Below are positions 1 through 9,840 of a stretch of DNA of 64,000 bases, piece after piece; position 1 is the stretch's first letter; every line of letters starts with the position of its first letter. The translations under genes were made by a program, and so were the position numbers. Origin of the DNA: Tubiluchus corallicola (lineage: Eukaryota; Priapulida; Priapulimorpha; Priapulimorphida; Tubiluchidae). The DNA is taken from assembly GCA_030141605.1 (NCBI GenBank), contig JAQGDQ010000047.1, forward strand, positions 496,001-560,000, read 5' to 3'. The notes under the pieces are model-generated. The model ran no database searches. It was not told the DNA's origin and saw nothing but the letters and a program-made list of their open reading frames with translations.

Positions 1-565
1 GTAATTTCGTCAAGAAATTGTAAATTCATTTTTAACTGATAAAACTTGCATATGTATGAGTTTAGACAAAAAAGATTTTATGCTTGGCTAATACAGAAAA
101 TTGCAAATGCATTTGTGACTAAATGTTATAATAAGCTATTAAGATATTGTTATGCCACTAAAGCCCCGCAATTTATTGTTTTTAATGGTTTGAAGTTATC
201 TCACAGCTTCCATCCTGTGGTTAGACTTTACGGGGTTATGGATCTACAGCATCAGCGTGTCCGGCACACCAGCGGGAAAAGAAATTCAGGTGAATCACCA
301 TGCCGTATGATCAATGAAGCAATCAGTCTAAACAACAAACATTGAAAACTGTAGGCAATTTGATGATTGAGTTAGAGGGGTGTAACTCGAGGTCTAATCT
401 TCTGAACAAACCAAACTATAATATAGCGTGTCAGTTTTCCAAAGTGTGCGCAGTACTTGCTGCTTTCGGTTTTTTCAATTTATTAACCTAAATTTAGAGA
501 ACTGATTCCAGCCCAAGGTAGGATAGCAACAAGTAATTTCATTTTTGTTTACTATTCTATTTTAG
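1..565. other. AT-rich flank, no gene recognised
   Basis: No conserved protein or RNA is visible here. A reading frame over 46–345 has no recognisable similarity and its first codon is TTG, so it is not called. The far end holds a T-rich tract followed by AG at 564–565, a plausible 3' splice site just before the MYND gene, so part of this stretch may be the intron or 5' UTR of that gene. Confidence 0.4.
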
Positions 566-1311
566 CTTGAAAGAAAATGGCGGACAAGGAAAACGCATCA
601 CTTTCTGCAAAACAGGGAAAGCAGAAGCGTAAGAGCGAATTCAAAAAACAACTTATCACTCTTCGTAATCGCTTGTATTTCCCGCCATTTGAGAGACTAC
701 CTGAAGACAATGACCTTGATCTACAGTATTACAGACCTGGTGGCTTGGGCTACATACCAAGATGCCATTGGTGTTTTCTGGGAGAAATTGTTGACGACTC
801 TCATGCCGCTTACCCATTTCTTAGGAATTCCACACTTTTGCGTGACGTAACTGGGCGCGCAGGCTTGAGGCTGTCCTTTTATCAAGATGGTCCTCTCTCT
901 GCCACAAATATCAATGTGGCTGAACTGAAAATTGGAAACACGGTTTGCATTCGCTATGCTGAACAACACTTCTTCCTTGATGGCTCTGTTGGTATTCGAG
1001 TAGCAGATACCAGCTTCGTAAATTCGATTATCAAAGCTGGCATCAAGGTCCTCTTGGAGATTACAGACGTCTGTAAGAGGAAGGAAAGTGCTGATAACCG
1101 CAATTCTTGCTGGACATGCGCAAAGGGGGAGGAACAAACAGAGAAAAGGCTGCTGAAGTGCTCAAGGTGTAAATAGGCATTGTATTGTGGAAAACAATGT
1201 CAGGTGAACGATTGGACTGTACATAAGCAGCACTGCAAAGTTGTTCCGCATTACAAGGAGCTCCTCAGTTTGGATTTTCCAAGGTGGACGAGGCATATTC
1301 CATTTTATTAG
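566..1311 (+). pseudogene. MYND zinc-finger protein gene with one in-frame TAG
   Basis: ATG at 577 opens a frame of 199 codons that stops at TAG 1174–1176; the same frame then runs on to TAG 1309–1311. The lysine-rich N-terminus and a ~150-residue middle part are not a domain I can name. The C-terminal part is a MYND finger: a CxxC pair at 1108–1119, a CSRC pair just before the stop, then after the stop C-x3-C, a 7-residue gap, H-x3-C. The TAG therefore falls inside the finger, and the frame on both sides keeps the zinc ligands. One C-to-T change in a CAG glutamine codon would explain it. There is no other frameshift or stop. A splice-acceptor-like T-tract plus AG lies just 5' (564–565), arguing against a simple processed retrocopy. 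MYND fingers bind proline-rich peptides in partner proteins; the target here is unknown. It may be a recent pseudogene, a nonsense allele or a sequencing error. Confidence 0.7.
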
Positions 1312-1460
1312 AGCCTTTTACTTAGAGGCATCATTCTTTGCACCTACTATTCCTTGGAAACCGCCTAGAAACAAAAAAAGTTCATGTACTATCCATGCTG
1401 CTTCTTGTCACTTTGAGAGCTTTTGTTTACACACTGGCACATCTTGAGTTTGCGATACAG

Positions 1461-1466
1461 AATAAA
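1461..1466 (+). promoter_or_regulatory. Polyadenylation signal AATAAA of the MYND gene
   Basis: A canonical AATAAA lies 150 bases after the second in-frame stop of the MYND frame, followed by T/G-rich sequence suited to cleavage and polyadenylation. Confidence 0.5.
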
Positions 1467-2707
1467 GCCTATTTGTTAAACTGATTTTGTCTGCTTATTT
1501 CTGGTAACATGTCGGCCCGTTATGAGCAACTATGTGTGAGTGTAACTGTGGCCTAAGATAAGTTTTTATTACTTAAGTTTTTTCACGAAAATTGATTTGT
1601 TTACTATTATTATTATTATTGTAACTTTGTTAATGTTTTCAGCAAAAGCCTTCTAAATATTTATTAACACATTATTTCACTGTTTGTGGAATTATGTACT
1701 TTATGCTTACCCCTTTCACAAGCTGTTTGTTAGTCTTATTTTGTATTCTTAAACTAATACTTGTCGTTTGATGATGTAGATAGCATTAAATTACATTCAT
1801 AGGCAACATGAGCTGTTAGCTCTTTATCATGATAATTACTGTACAATCTAAAACTTATCAGATCTAAACTAGTGTAAAGTTACATGCAAGCAGTAGAAAC
1901 TATGTACGGTAAAGCATTAAAAATTACGTTTTCTTTACAAAGAATTGTACATTAGCATGGTATTTGCATAACACGATTTAGCTTATAACCTAAATACACA
2001 CAGTAGATGCCGCTTAATAGGCTCACTTTGGGATCGACGCGTTTAGTCCCAATTAACCGACTGAACAAATTAACCGATGTGTGTGTCATCTGCTTACTGC
2101 AAAAGTTTTTAATGAATTTTAGAAACGAAGTAATGCCTAAATTCCTTTGAGCAGTGTGAATTAGAATTTGCATAAAATATTAATAAATTAAAAAGTATAC
2201 TTTTCTAAGTCTGTTTATTTACAAAAATTCCTTCAAAGTCGGCTGCTTCATTTTCTCGCGAGGAAGTTGGCCCACAAAGTTCTCATAATTATAAAAACGT
2301 TGAAAATCTGTTCTTGCGCGTGACTAAAACGGTTCTGAGTCGTCTGCTCACTTACATTGCTCTTATTTGCTGTACGATGTTTACTCTTGTAAGTCACAAG
2401 GAATACCAGTAGATTATACTGTACCTCCTTCTTTGACTGTTAATTCATTAAGCCTGAAAGCGTGATTTGCAACGAGAGCATCAAAAGGAAGCCGCTAGGC
2501 AAGTGATTGAATGTTTAGCTTTCAGAAATTCTTTGGGTAACAGTGGACGAGGGGTTAACAGATTCAAAGCAAAACCCGCTAGGCTAGCCTATTATCGCAT
2601 GAGAAACGTTACCTGCTTACAAACAAAACGGTACTTAACATAATTGTTTCTGTATACTAGTGGACAAAAGGGAAAGAAAGATGACAAAAGTAGGAAAGGC
2701 TCTTTGG
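1467..2707. other. AT-rich intergenic stretch
   Basis: No conserved coding or RNA feature was recognised on either strand. There is a short (TAT)n run near 1604–1620 and otherwise unremarkable AT-rich sequence up to the foldback element. Confidence 0.4.
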
Positions 2708-3199
2708 GTGCATACAAATATCCTGTTTTAAGTGGGTGAAGGAAAAATATTGAGTCAATAATGCGGAGTTATTTGAGTCAATTACCGATAGTTTTTATGT
2801 ATATTTGAATATAAGCGGCCCGTTCCAGGCGTTTTTGCGTTAATTATAAATAATAAAAACGATGAATAATGAAGGATCTAAACATTTCTATTCAATCGCT
2901 TTTCGTCACGCAGACTGGGTGTGCTTTTCTGATACTCACCCGTTTTGTTTTGCATGGGGCGTGGTGATCTATTTTGTCTGCTAAGAGGCAACAATAGGCC
3001 CACCGCCTGGTCAAAAATGAATGGCACAGCTTCTAATTTAGCACTTTAACGTCTTTAAAACTTATCTTATTTATTTATTTTATGCTTGTAACTGCTATGA
3101 GCAGGCTTAAGCACTTGGTGTGAAATTTTAGATATAGTGTAAATTAACAATGAAGATCACAACTACCAAGATAGTTACTGCAAACAGACGTACTAAAGA
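2708..3199 (+). repeat. Left arm of the foldback element
   Basis: This arm pairs antiparallel with 3857–4346. It begins near a GTGCATAC motif and ends near an ACGTACTAAAGA motif whose complement opens the right arm. Confidence 0.75.
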
Positions 3200-3266
3200 A
3201 GCTGTGTGGGCGGTTAGCAATAAAAACGGTACTAGGCGTTTTCAACACGGGTCTTCGGCACAGGCT

Positions 3267-3520
3267 ATTTCGACACATAGGACATTTGGACACAACACAT
3301 TAGGACATTTCGACACAAAGACATTTGGGCACATAGGACATTTTTGTCCGAATGTCATATGTGTCAAAATGTTCTTGTGTGTAATTGTTCTATGTGTCTA
3401 AACGTCCTCGTGCCGAAATATGCTTGCGTCCAAATGACCTATGTGTCGAAATAGCTTTGTGTCCAAATGACCTATGTGTCCAAATGTCTTTTGGTGAAAT
3501 GTCCTGCGTCGATATGTCTG
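3267..3520. repeat. Palindromic array of a ~17-base motif
   Basis: Variants of the motif GACACATAGGACATTT recur at short intervals up to about 3345. From there to about 3520 the same motif recurs as its reverse complement (e.g. CAAATGACCTATGTGTC). The polarity switch sits around 3340–3350 near the middle of the foldback element. The units are degenerate and not evenly spaced, so this is not a CRISPR array. Short open frames here are by-products of the repeat. Confidence 0.6.
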
Positions 3521-3638
3521 CACACCATAAAAACCAAGTGCCTTGTTACACTTTCTTACAAGTGGGTACTGTGACAAAGTTATCTAGGTTATATTGATCG
3601 CATAAGGTTCAAGGTTCAGCATAACATGCTCATAGTTA

Positions 3639-3852
3639 AAGTGGCGTTTACGTAGCATCCCGATGCGTATGCGTTTTGGGAGGTGCGGAATAGATAAAAT
3701 CAGTTTAGATTGTTATCATTGCGCCCGTTTATGCAGCCTGCGTATTGGTTATTCTTTTTCTGTAGCTATTCTTATTGATTTTTTTCCACAAACTGTTCCG
3801 CACTGTTATGTGGAAAATGCATACGCATCCTGATGCTGGGTAAACACCACTT
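3639..3852. mobile_element. Nested 214-bp MITE with ~35-bp inverted ends
   Basis: The left end AAGTGGCGTTTAC at 3639 and the right end GTAAACACCACTT ending at 3852 are inverted repeats. The match continues inward over GCATC..GATGCGTATGC. The inside has no coding potential. The ends adjoin TTAA-like bases on both sides, which would fit a piggyBac-like target, but the alignment is off by one base and the superfamily is not certain. It lies between the satellite block and the right foldback arm, so it probably inserted later. Confidence 0.6.
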
Positions 3853-3856
3853 AAGA

Positions 3857-4346
3857 CTCTTTAGTACGTCTGTTTGCAGTAACTATATTGGTATTTGTGA
3901 TCTTCATTGTTAATTTACACGATGTTTAAAATTTCACACCCAGTGCTTAAGCCTGCTCATAGCAGGTACAAGCATTTCTCAATAGATAAGTTTTTAAAGA
4001 CATAGAAGTGCTAAATTAGAAGCTGTACCATTCATTTTTGACCAGGCGGTGGGCCTATTGTTGCCTCTTATCAGACAAAATAGATCACCAAGCCCCATGC
4101 AAAACAAAACGGGTGAGTATCAGAAAAGCACACCCAGGTCTGCGTGACGAAAAGCGATTTAATAAAAATGTTTAGATCCTTTTATTATTCATCGTATTTA
4201 TTATTCATAATTAACTCAAAAATGCCTGGAATGGGCCGCTTCTATTCAAATGTACATAAAAACTATCGGTAATTGAGTCAAATAACTCCACACAATTGAC
4301 TCAATATTTTTCCTTCACCTACTTAAAACAAGATATTTGTATGTAC
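3857..4346 (-). repeat. Right arm of the foldback element
   Basis: Reverse complement of 2708–3199, with small differences such as a shortened A/T-rich run near 3970–3990. It ends near GTATGTAC, the counterpart of the left terminus. Confidence 0.75.
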
Positions 4347-6570
4347 GCTTGATACAAAAATATTATCATATTTCGTATACAAATGGTCTAACATTGTTGA
4401 GAAAAAAATTATCGCTGGTATTAAGAGCATGGTAGGCGGCAACGACGATCCATTTTTCATTAGCAAGTTTAAATTTTATATAAATATTTCGAAAGAGTTT
4501 AATCGCAGGGTTGGTATATCGCTTCTTAGATACACAGCTACGCCGCCACTATAAGTTTCTGTCTTGCCTTGAGATTTTGTTATCGTCAATAATTATTAAT
4601 ACAAAGGCATCACTAATACTTTCGTCTATTCTGGCTTCCGTTATGATAAAAAGCTAGCTTGTTAAAAAATCAGCTAATTCAACTATTTTGTTTTTCAGGC
4701 TGCTGACATTCAAAGGACAAATAAAAAAATTTTTGGATGCATGCGTTTGTTTTTCTGTCATCTGTGCATTAGGTTTATTTCGGACTGAGCACCTGGAGTA
4801 ATTTTGCGAGACAATATGCGCAAGTGAGAATGCTAGCCAGTCACTGTCACTATTATAACATTGGACAGATAAGGTGTCAAGTGGATAGCCCAGGGCATAG
4901 TGAGTTATTCATTGTTCAAAGATCTGTCAGCAGAAGTATTGTAGAATTTTCTGCTTAAATCTGGTGGAGCGTCATCATTATGATTATTGGCTTTGAAGGC
5001 ATGTTGTACATTGGTTGACTCGAATTATTCGAATTCTACAAGTGGTGTCACTGGTGAGATTATTGGAGTAATATATCGAATTGAATCGCTTACGTTTTGC
5101 AGTTTATGATAAACTGCGTTAACAACTAGCGAACTAAATGAAGAATTTGCTGAAGGAAGAACTTTGAAAGAGCAAGAAAACAAGCCCAGATTTCCGTGTT
5201 CCAATAAAATTTCGATTTAGTCATAGTATGTAACAGTTGATTTCGATTTTGCACGCTTATATGTTGCAATTTTTGCAGTTTCTAGTAGAATTTAAAAAGA
5301 TTAGTGGTTTTCAGTTCAAATAAAAAGTGGATTTTGTTATAAAGCTAACAATGTTTTGAAGCTTATAATTTTCTCCGCTGTAATACACAACTACGCACTG
5401 GAATTTTCGGGACAAAGACAAAATACTGTGGCAACAGCGTGTGTAAATAGAGATTTATTTGCATACAAAAGACATAACAACACAGCATAACAAACATAAC
5501 AACATCTAGTGAGATGTATAGGTGAACATAGCAAAAAATACAAATTAATATATTAAAACAAACGACTACAACATATCATAAAATTCAAAATAGATTCTGA
5601 TGACATAAATATTTAATTTAAGCCCGACTATAAGCAATTGCTGCTGCTGATGGACAATAGGCATTTCTTATGGTAGTAAATAATTTAAATATATTATTTT
5701 GTGTGAAAGATACAAATTATGCGTACTTTAATTTATATTTCTACTGTTAAAGCACTCGAATACAAATTTTACACACCACACAAAAGCTACAATTTCGGTA
5801 TCATTAGATCCTAAAGGAAATATAAATTTGTATTTGTTTGACATATTATAGAACTTTGGGCACAAGTTATTAATTGTAGTAAATATATGCTACAAATTTT
5901 TGAAAAATTCATGCACAATAAAATCACAAAACCAGACCTAGCTTTACAGAAACGTTAAATTAACAACAAAACCTAGATATACATGTATGTATTCTACCTT
6001 CCGTATTAACTTCAAAGACTACTTCAACTCATAGTTGTCTTGTAAAGTCTCTGTGACTATATTTCGGATTGCTTTTGTTACCGACAAACAAGGAAAACAA
6101 TGATTTGTAATGATGCGCTTCTGTTCCAATTTTTTCCCTGTGGGTCATACAGTTAATCCTCTCACATTTACTATGCATCCACAATTGTAACATTGACATG
6201 GTGGTTTTGTGCGGTGACTACCGTACCTAGCTTGCCTGTATATACTTAATGTCTGGTAGCTATCGTGTTACATGGTACCAACCCCGGCATATTCCCGTTC
6301 TCTAGAATAAGCTTTGCGAATTTTTGCGAAAAGCGGCCATAAAAGTATCATTTTTTGAAGGCTATTCCCGCCTCCTATTCCTCCCTGTAGGCCCGTTTCG
6401 AAAAATACATCCCGAATGGCAAATATGGGTTGAGACGTTTCGGTTGATGTAAAATTGTCGAAAATGGTGAGGTTGTCGGAACTGGAGCCCGTTGGTTATA
6501 TATGCAAATATACATATCACTGAAATTAATTATACAGATTTCGTTTATAAAGTCAAAATAAAAGTTAAAA
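4347..6570. other. AT-rich stretch, nothing recognised
   Basis: No frame of useful length and no recognisable repeat family were found on either strand. The sequence is uniformly AT-rich with short A/T runs. Confidence 0.4.
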
Positions 6571-6642
6571 TGACCCTGACGTGATTTGAACACGCAACCT
6601 TCTGATCTGGAGTCAGACGCGCTACCGTTGCGCCACAGAGTC
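6571..6642 (-). tRNA. tRNA-Trp (anticodon CCA)
   Basis: Read on the minus strand this is a complete 72-base cloverleaf. It has a 7-bp acceptor stem (GACTCTG with CAGGGTC, one G·T), a D arm GCGC/GCGC, an anticodon stem TCTGA/TCAGA with loop CTCCAGA, a 5-base variable region and a T arm GCGTG/CACGT around TTCAAAT, then discriminator A. The anticodon CCA reads UGG, tryptophan. There is no intron. TTTT follows directly on the minus strand, the expected RNA polymerase III terminator. Internal box A (TGGCGCAACGG) and box B (GTTCAAATC) are intact, so the gene is probably functional. Confidence 0.95.
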
Positions 6643-7069
6643 AATTCAATATACGAAGTTCCGTGTTTAGCGAGATAAGATATCTTTCGCATTCTGCGCG
6701 TGAAAACTGAAATTCTGACTGAATCCATAGATCGAAATGCCACACGTCATTTATCAACGAATTGTCTATATTAATTAATAACAACACAGAGTGAACAAAA
6801 CTATATTTTACTGTTCTTACTGCCGTGTGATTTGACTTGATTTTGTGCGACGAGGCCGAAACATCACACCGCAGTATGAACAGTAAATGATTGATGCACG
6901 ACGCATGGAGATCGGAGCTGTTCAAAACAGTCAGAAGTAGCTTAAAAATGGAAAAGGTCGATACGTAATGATATACATATATTTGGTTACAGTATTCGAC
7001 TTTTATCTCATAAGTGTACAACTGTACATATTGCTGAAAGGCGCCACTTCATACTAAGCGGAAACGGGC

Positions 7070-8865
7070 CAGTGGCGTAACAACTAGGCTAGGGGCCCTT
7101 GGACAAATTGAATGAAAGGCCCCATATCGGCCCTATTTTTAATTTTGTAAAAAAAGTGTTGAAGTAATGAAATTATTATAAAACACAAAAAAATGATTAA
7201 ATGAAAAGCGAAATCGAATTTGATTATTATAGCAAATTGTTTACAAAAGTACGTTAGATACACCAAAATAGTAATAAGGCACCAAGTAACGCATACACAG
7301 TGTATGTCAAGTAGAAATCCCGGAATGAAATTGATCTACATAAATTTTGCTGATCGAGTGTTGGCAAACTTGTCTATAATATTGCCGATGTCTATCTTCT
7401 GAGCAGCATCACTCTCAAAAGCCAACAGTGACAAACCATCAAGCCTGTCTTGTGCCATGGTTGATCCGAGGTAGGCTTTGATTAACCTAAGCTTGGAAAA
7501 TGAACGCTTGGCACTAGCCACAGTAACTGTAAGAAAGTAAGAAATAGGGCACACACTGTAGTTTATTCCGGAACAGACGCTGCCATATGGGAACTCACTA
7601 AAAGTTTAAAAATATCCAACACAGAGCTCTGTGATTCCAGCTCACCTTTGAATTCACGTCTGAATGAGCATATCTCAGAGGAAAGTCAACCCCTACATCA
7701 CTCTTGTAAATTTCTTGCAGTTTATTCACAGCTAGCTCCAATTCTGAATCCGAGAGATCCAAAGCTTTGCAGGTAGAAGGAAGCTGAACACATCACATAC
7801 AAGTCGTTGCCCATGGAAACGAGAGTCTAACTGTATCAATGATGGGAAAGAATGTGTAGCTTGGAATGCTGCTTCAGGATCCTGAAGCCTTTGATCAGAT
7901 GGTTTCTGAAGAGAAGATGAGAAGCACAGCCAGTCTCGGGTTACTTTCAGATTTCCAGTTGAATGCAAGTGGTAGTGCTTACTGTTGAACACAGGACGTT
8001 TATCATCACTAGCCACCTCTCTGAAAGGCCATGAGACAAAATCAAATTCTTTATTTTGCACATGTGATTGTTGCAGGAAAATGTCCACGATCAGTAGGGT
8101 GGTGGACATTTTGAAGACTGAATAAATCTGACTCAGTGACTCAGACACACCAGCAGTGGGAGTGGGAGTGGGAGTGGAAGATATACTTGATACTGTAGGT
8201 TCTTCATCAGGAGCATCAGCACTAGCAGCCTCTGAAGCAGAAGTAAGGATTTTTTCAAGAGCTTTTTGCAAGCGTTGTAAAATAATTCTCAATATGACAA
8301 GTCCCAGCTACTGAAGCTTCTATTGTGCCTTTTTTCTTCTCGTGCATAGAATATTCAGATTCATATGACCGCTTCATGATTCTGATGTTTAACTTCACTA
8401 AGAATCTGAAAGACACAAAAGCAAACAAAATTAACATTTGGATTCAAGCCAGAATATGAAAGTATAATTTAATACAAAATGACTCATTTTATTACTTATA
8501 AAATCAGAAATCCAGAGCATAACAGGCAGCCTTTTTTATTTTAATAAAGTGAAGTCAGAATTGACTCTAGGGTTCTTTCAAATAAAACTGTACTACAATG
8601 GCAAAGCGAAACCTACCTCATTCTTAACTATCATCTAATCCCAAGATTCGCGAATGGTAACCCTGCGGAATCGAAGTCGGCTCTCTGTTGGTTGCCAGAA
8701 TTATTAAGCGTTTTTATACCAAATTAATAATGTTTGTAAGGTGCATGTTTTTAGGGTCAGGTTTGGGGGCCCCTAGACCTCGGGGGCCCCTGGTATTTAT
8801 CCAGCCTTGTCCAATGGATGTTACGCCATTGGAGCGGGCTGATCGTTCACCTAGCTACGCCACTG
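7070..8865 (-). mobile_element. hAT-type DNA transposon, internally deleted
   Basis: The two ends are inverted: CAGTGGCGTAACAACTAGG at 7070 and, on the other strand, CAGTGGCGTAGCTAGGTG ending at 8865. Sub-terminal GGGGCCC-rich blocks are also mirrored. The minus strand between them holds hAT transposase remnants. Flanking octamers are AAACGGGC and AAAGCGAT, only a partial match for the expected 8-bp target duplication, so the insertion is old or the flanks have changed. At ~1.8 kb it is short for an autonomous hAT. Confidence 0.75.
7336..8437 (-). pseudogene. Degenerate hAT transposase (N- and C-terminal pieces)
   Basis: The C-terminal piece (7336–7554) matches the hAT dimerisation region: a VASAKRSFSKLRLIKAYLGS stretch followed by a QDRLDGLSLLAFE-like helix. 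The upstream piece (7732–8292) starts with a Ser/Pro/Thr-rich linker. It continues with R-x-FN..Y and R-x-WL-x-FS-x-S spacing like the TTF-type zinc-finger region of ZMYM1/KIAA1586-like hAT proteins. The pieces are in different frames, and the central RNase H-like catalytic part is missing, so the protein cannot work. It lies inside the terminal repeats at 7070 and 8865. Confidence 0.7.
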
Positions 8866-9008
8866 AAAGCGATGTACTAATAAATCTATAAAATTAGTAA
8901 TGTTTTTTATGCAGTCCACTATTTGCTTGTAGATTTTTGTCTGTATTTTAAAAAATATTTCGTAGATCGTACCACAAGACGCATTTTCTGATCAAATTAA
9001 AGTATATA

Positions 9009-9278
9009 TTAAATTTCTAACATGCTGCAAGCAGTTATAAAATTTAATGCAGCTGTTTTGTACTTTTGTCTAATATAAATACAGTACATCGACCCATTAG
9101 TAATTATTACTGTCTTAATGTCAAGATTATTTTGGTGTACACCCACGATTAATAAAATGTTGATATCACATTTTAAAATAGAAGAACGGTGAAAAGGTTG
9201 GAATACAGCCAGGATTTCAACCAAGTACTTCTGCTTATTAGGCTGACGTCTTAGACCACTACGCCACCGTATTCCCAC
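9009..9278 (-). repeat. tRNA-derived SINE-like unit, copy 1 (minus)
   Basis: The minus-strand head (about 9203–9276) has a 7-bp acceptor-like stem GGAATAC/GTATTCC, a box A-like GGTGGCGTAGTGG and a box B-like GGTTGAAATCC, but no proper anticodon arm. The body downstream on the minus strand shares an ATAATCTTGACATTAAG segment with copy 2. This is the layout of a tRNA-headed SINE, not a tRNA gene. It lies head-to-head with copy 2. Confidence 0.55.
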
Positions 9279-9540
9279 TGTATTTAACTTTTTTACATTT
9301 CCTGTTTTTTCAAATTCGGAAAGAAAATTTTAAAGCATAATGTATAAGTATAAATTTTAAAGTATAAGTTCAACCTTTACAGACCCCCAAGGGCGTACCG
9401 GTCAAAGACACCTGGCTGTCTTGTAAGCAGATCCCTTAATTCAAATCCAGGCTGTATTTAAATTTTTCACATTTCCTGTCTTTCAAATTTGGAATCAAAA
9501 TTTCGAAGTGGGCTGTACTATCATGAATCATAATCTTGAC
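9279..9540 (+). repeat. SINE-like tail plus copy 2 (plus)
   Basis: A tail block with ACATTTCCTGT, T-run, CAAATTCGGAA and AAAATTT lies at 9290–9340. It is followed by a decayed tRNA-like head at about 9385–9462 (AAGCAGATCCC, TTCAAATCC, AGGCTGTATTT). A second tail (ACATTTCCTGTCTTTCAAATTTGGAA) continues into a CATAATCTTGACATTAAG body. The shared order of head and tail marks the same family as copy 1. Confidence 0.5.
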
Positions 9541-9710
9541 ATTAAGATCATGATAACTAATTAATTAATTATTCACTGAAAGTTCAAGCTCAAAATGAAA
9601 ATTAATAAAATAATAATAAATTATTTAAAATCACCTTAGTGTGACTGATCTAATATGGGAACTGCTGAAACTGGTTGGCTAGATATGAGGGACTACCTTG
9701 ATCAACAGGC

Positions 9711-9840
9711 AGTACGGTAGCTTAATATTTTAAGGTGTCTAGTCTGCCTTATAACTTTGTAAGCAGATGGTCCCTGTTCAGTTTTTCCAATTCGACATCA
9801 AAATTTAATTAATTGTAGGTCTGTACTATTAACATATACG
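9711..9840 (+). repeat. SINE-like unit, copy 3 (plus), decayed
   Basis: A box A-like TACGGTAGCTTAA, then TTGTAAGCAGAT and a truncated box B (CCCTGTTCAG), are followed by CAATTCGACATCAAAATTT and GTCTGTACTATTAACA. This parallels the copy 2 tail (CAAATTTGGAATCAAAATTT, GGGCTGTACTATCA). Confidence 0.4.

Larger units (their letters stand above)
2708..4346. mobile_element. Foldback element with ~490-bp inverted arms
   Basis: The sequence 2708–3199 is repeated in reverse complement at 3857–4346 with scattered mismatches and a few small indels. Examples are the block around 2995–3045 against 4015–4060, and the block around 3150–3199 against 3857–3905. The arms enclose ~660 bases with a palindromic short-repeat block and a nested MITE. 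No transposase frame is present, so this would be a non-autonomous element. Foldback or long-TIR MITEs have this shape; a local inverted duplication is an alternative. No clear target duplication was found at the outer ends. Confidence 0.75.

Noticed and set aside
46-345. 99-codon plus frame
   Set aside because: Starts with TTG, has no recognisable similarity and shows intergenic composition.
3267-3520. Short repeats that might suggest a CRISPR array
   Set aside because: Units are degenerate, change orientation midway and have no uniform spacers; the genome is eukaryotic.
9203-9276. Second tRNA gene on the minus strand
   Set aside because: The acceptor stem and boxes A/B are present but no 5-bp anticodon stem with 7-base loop can be formed; it fits a SINE head.
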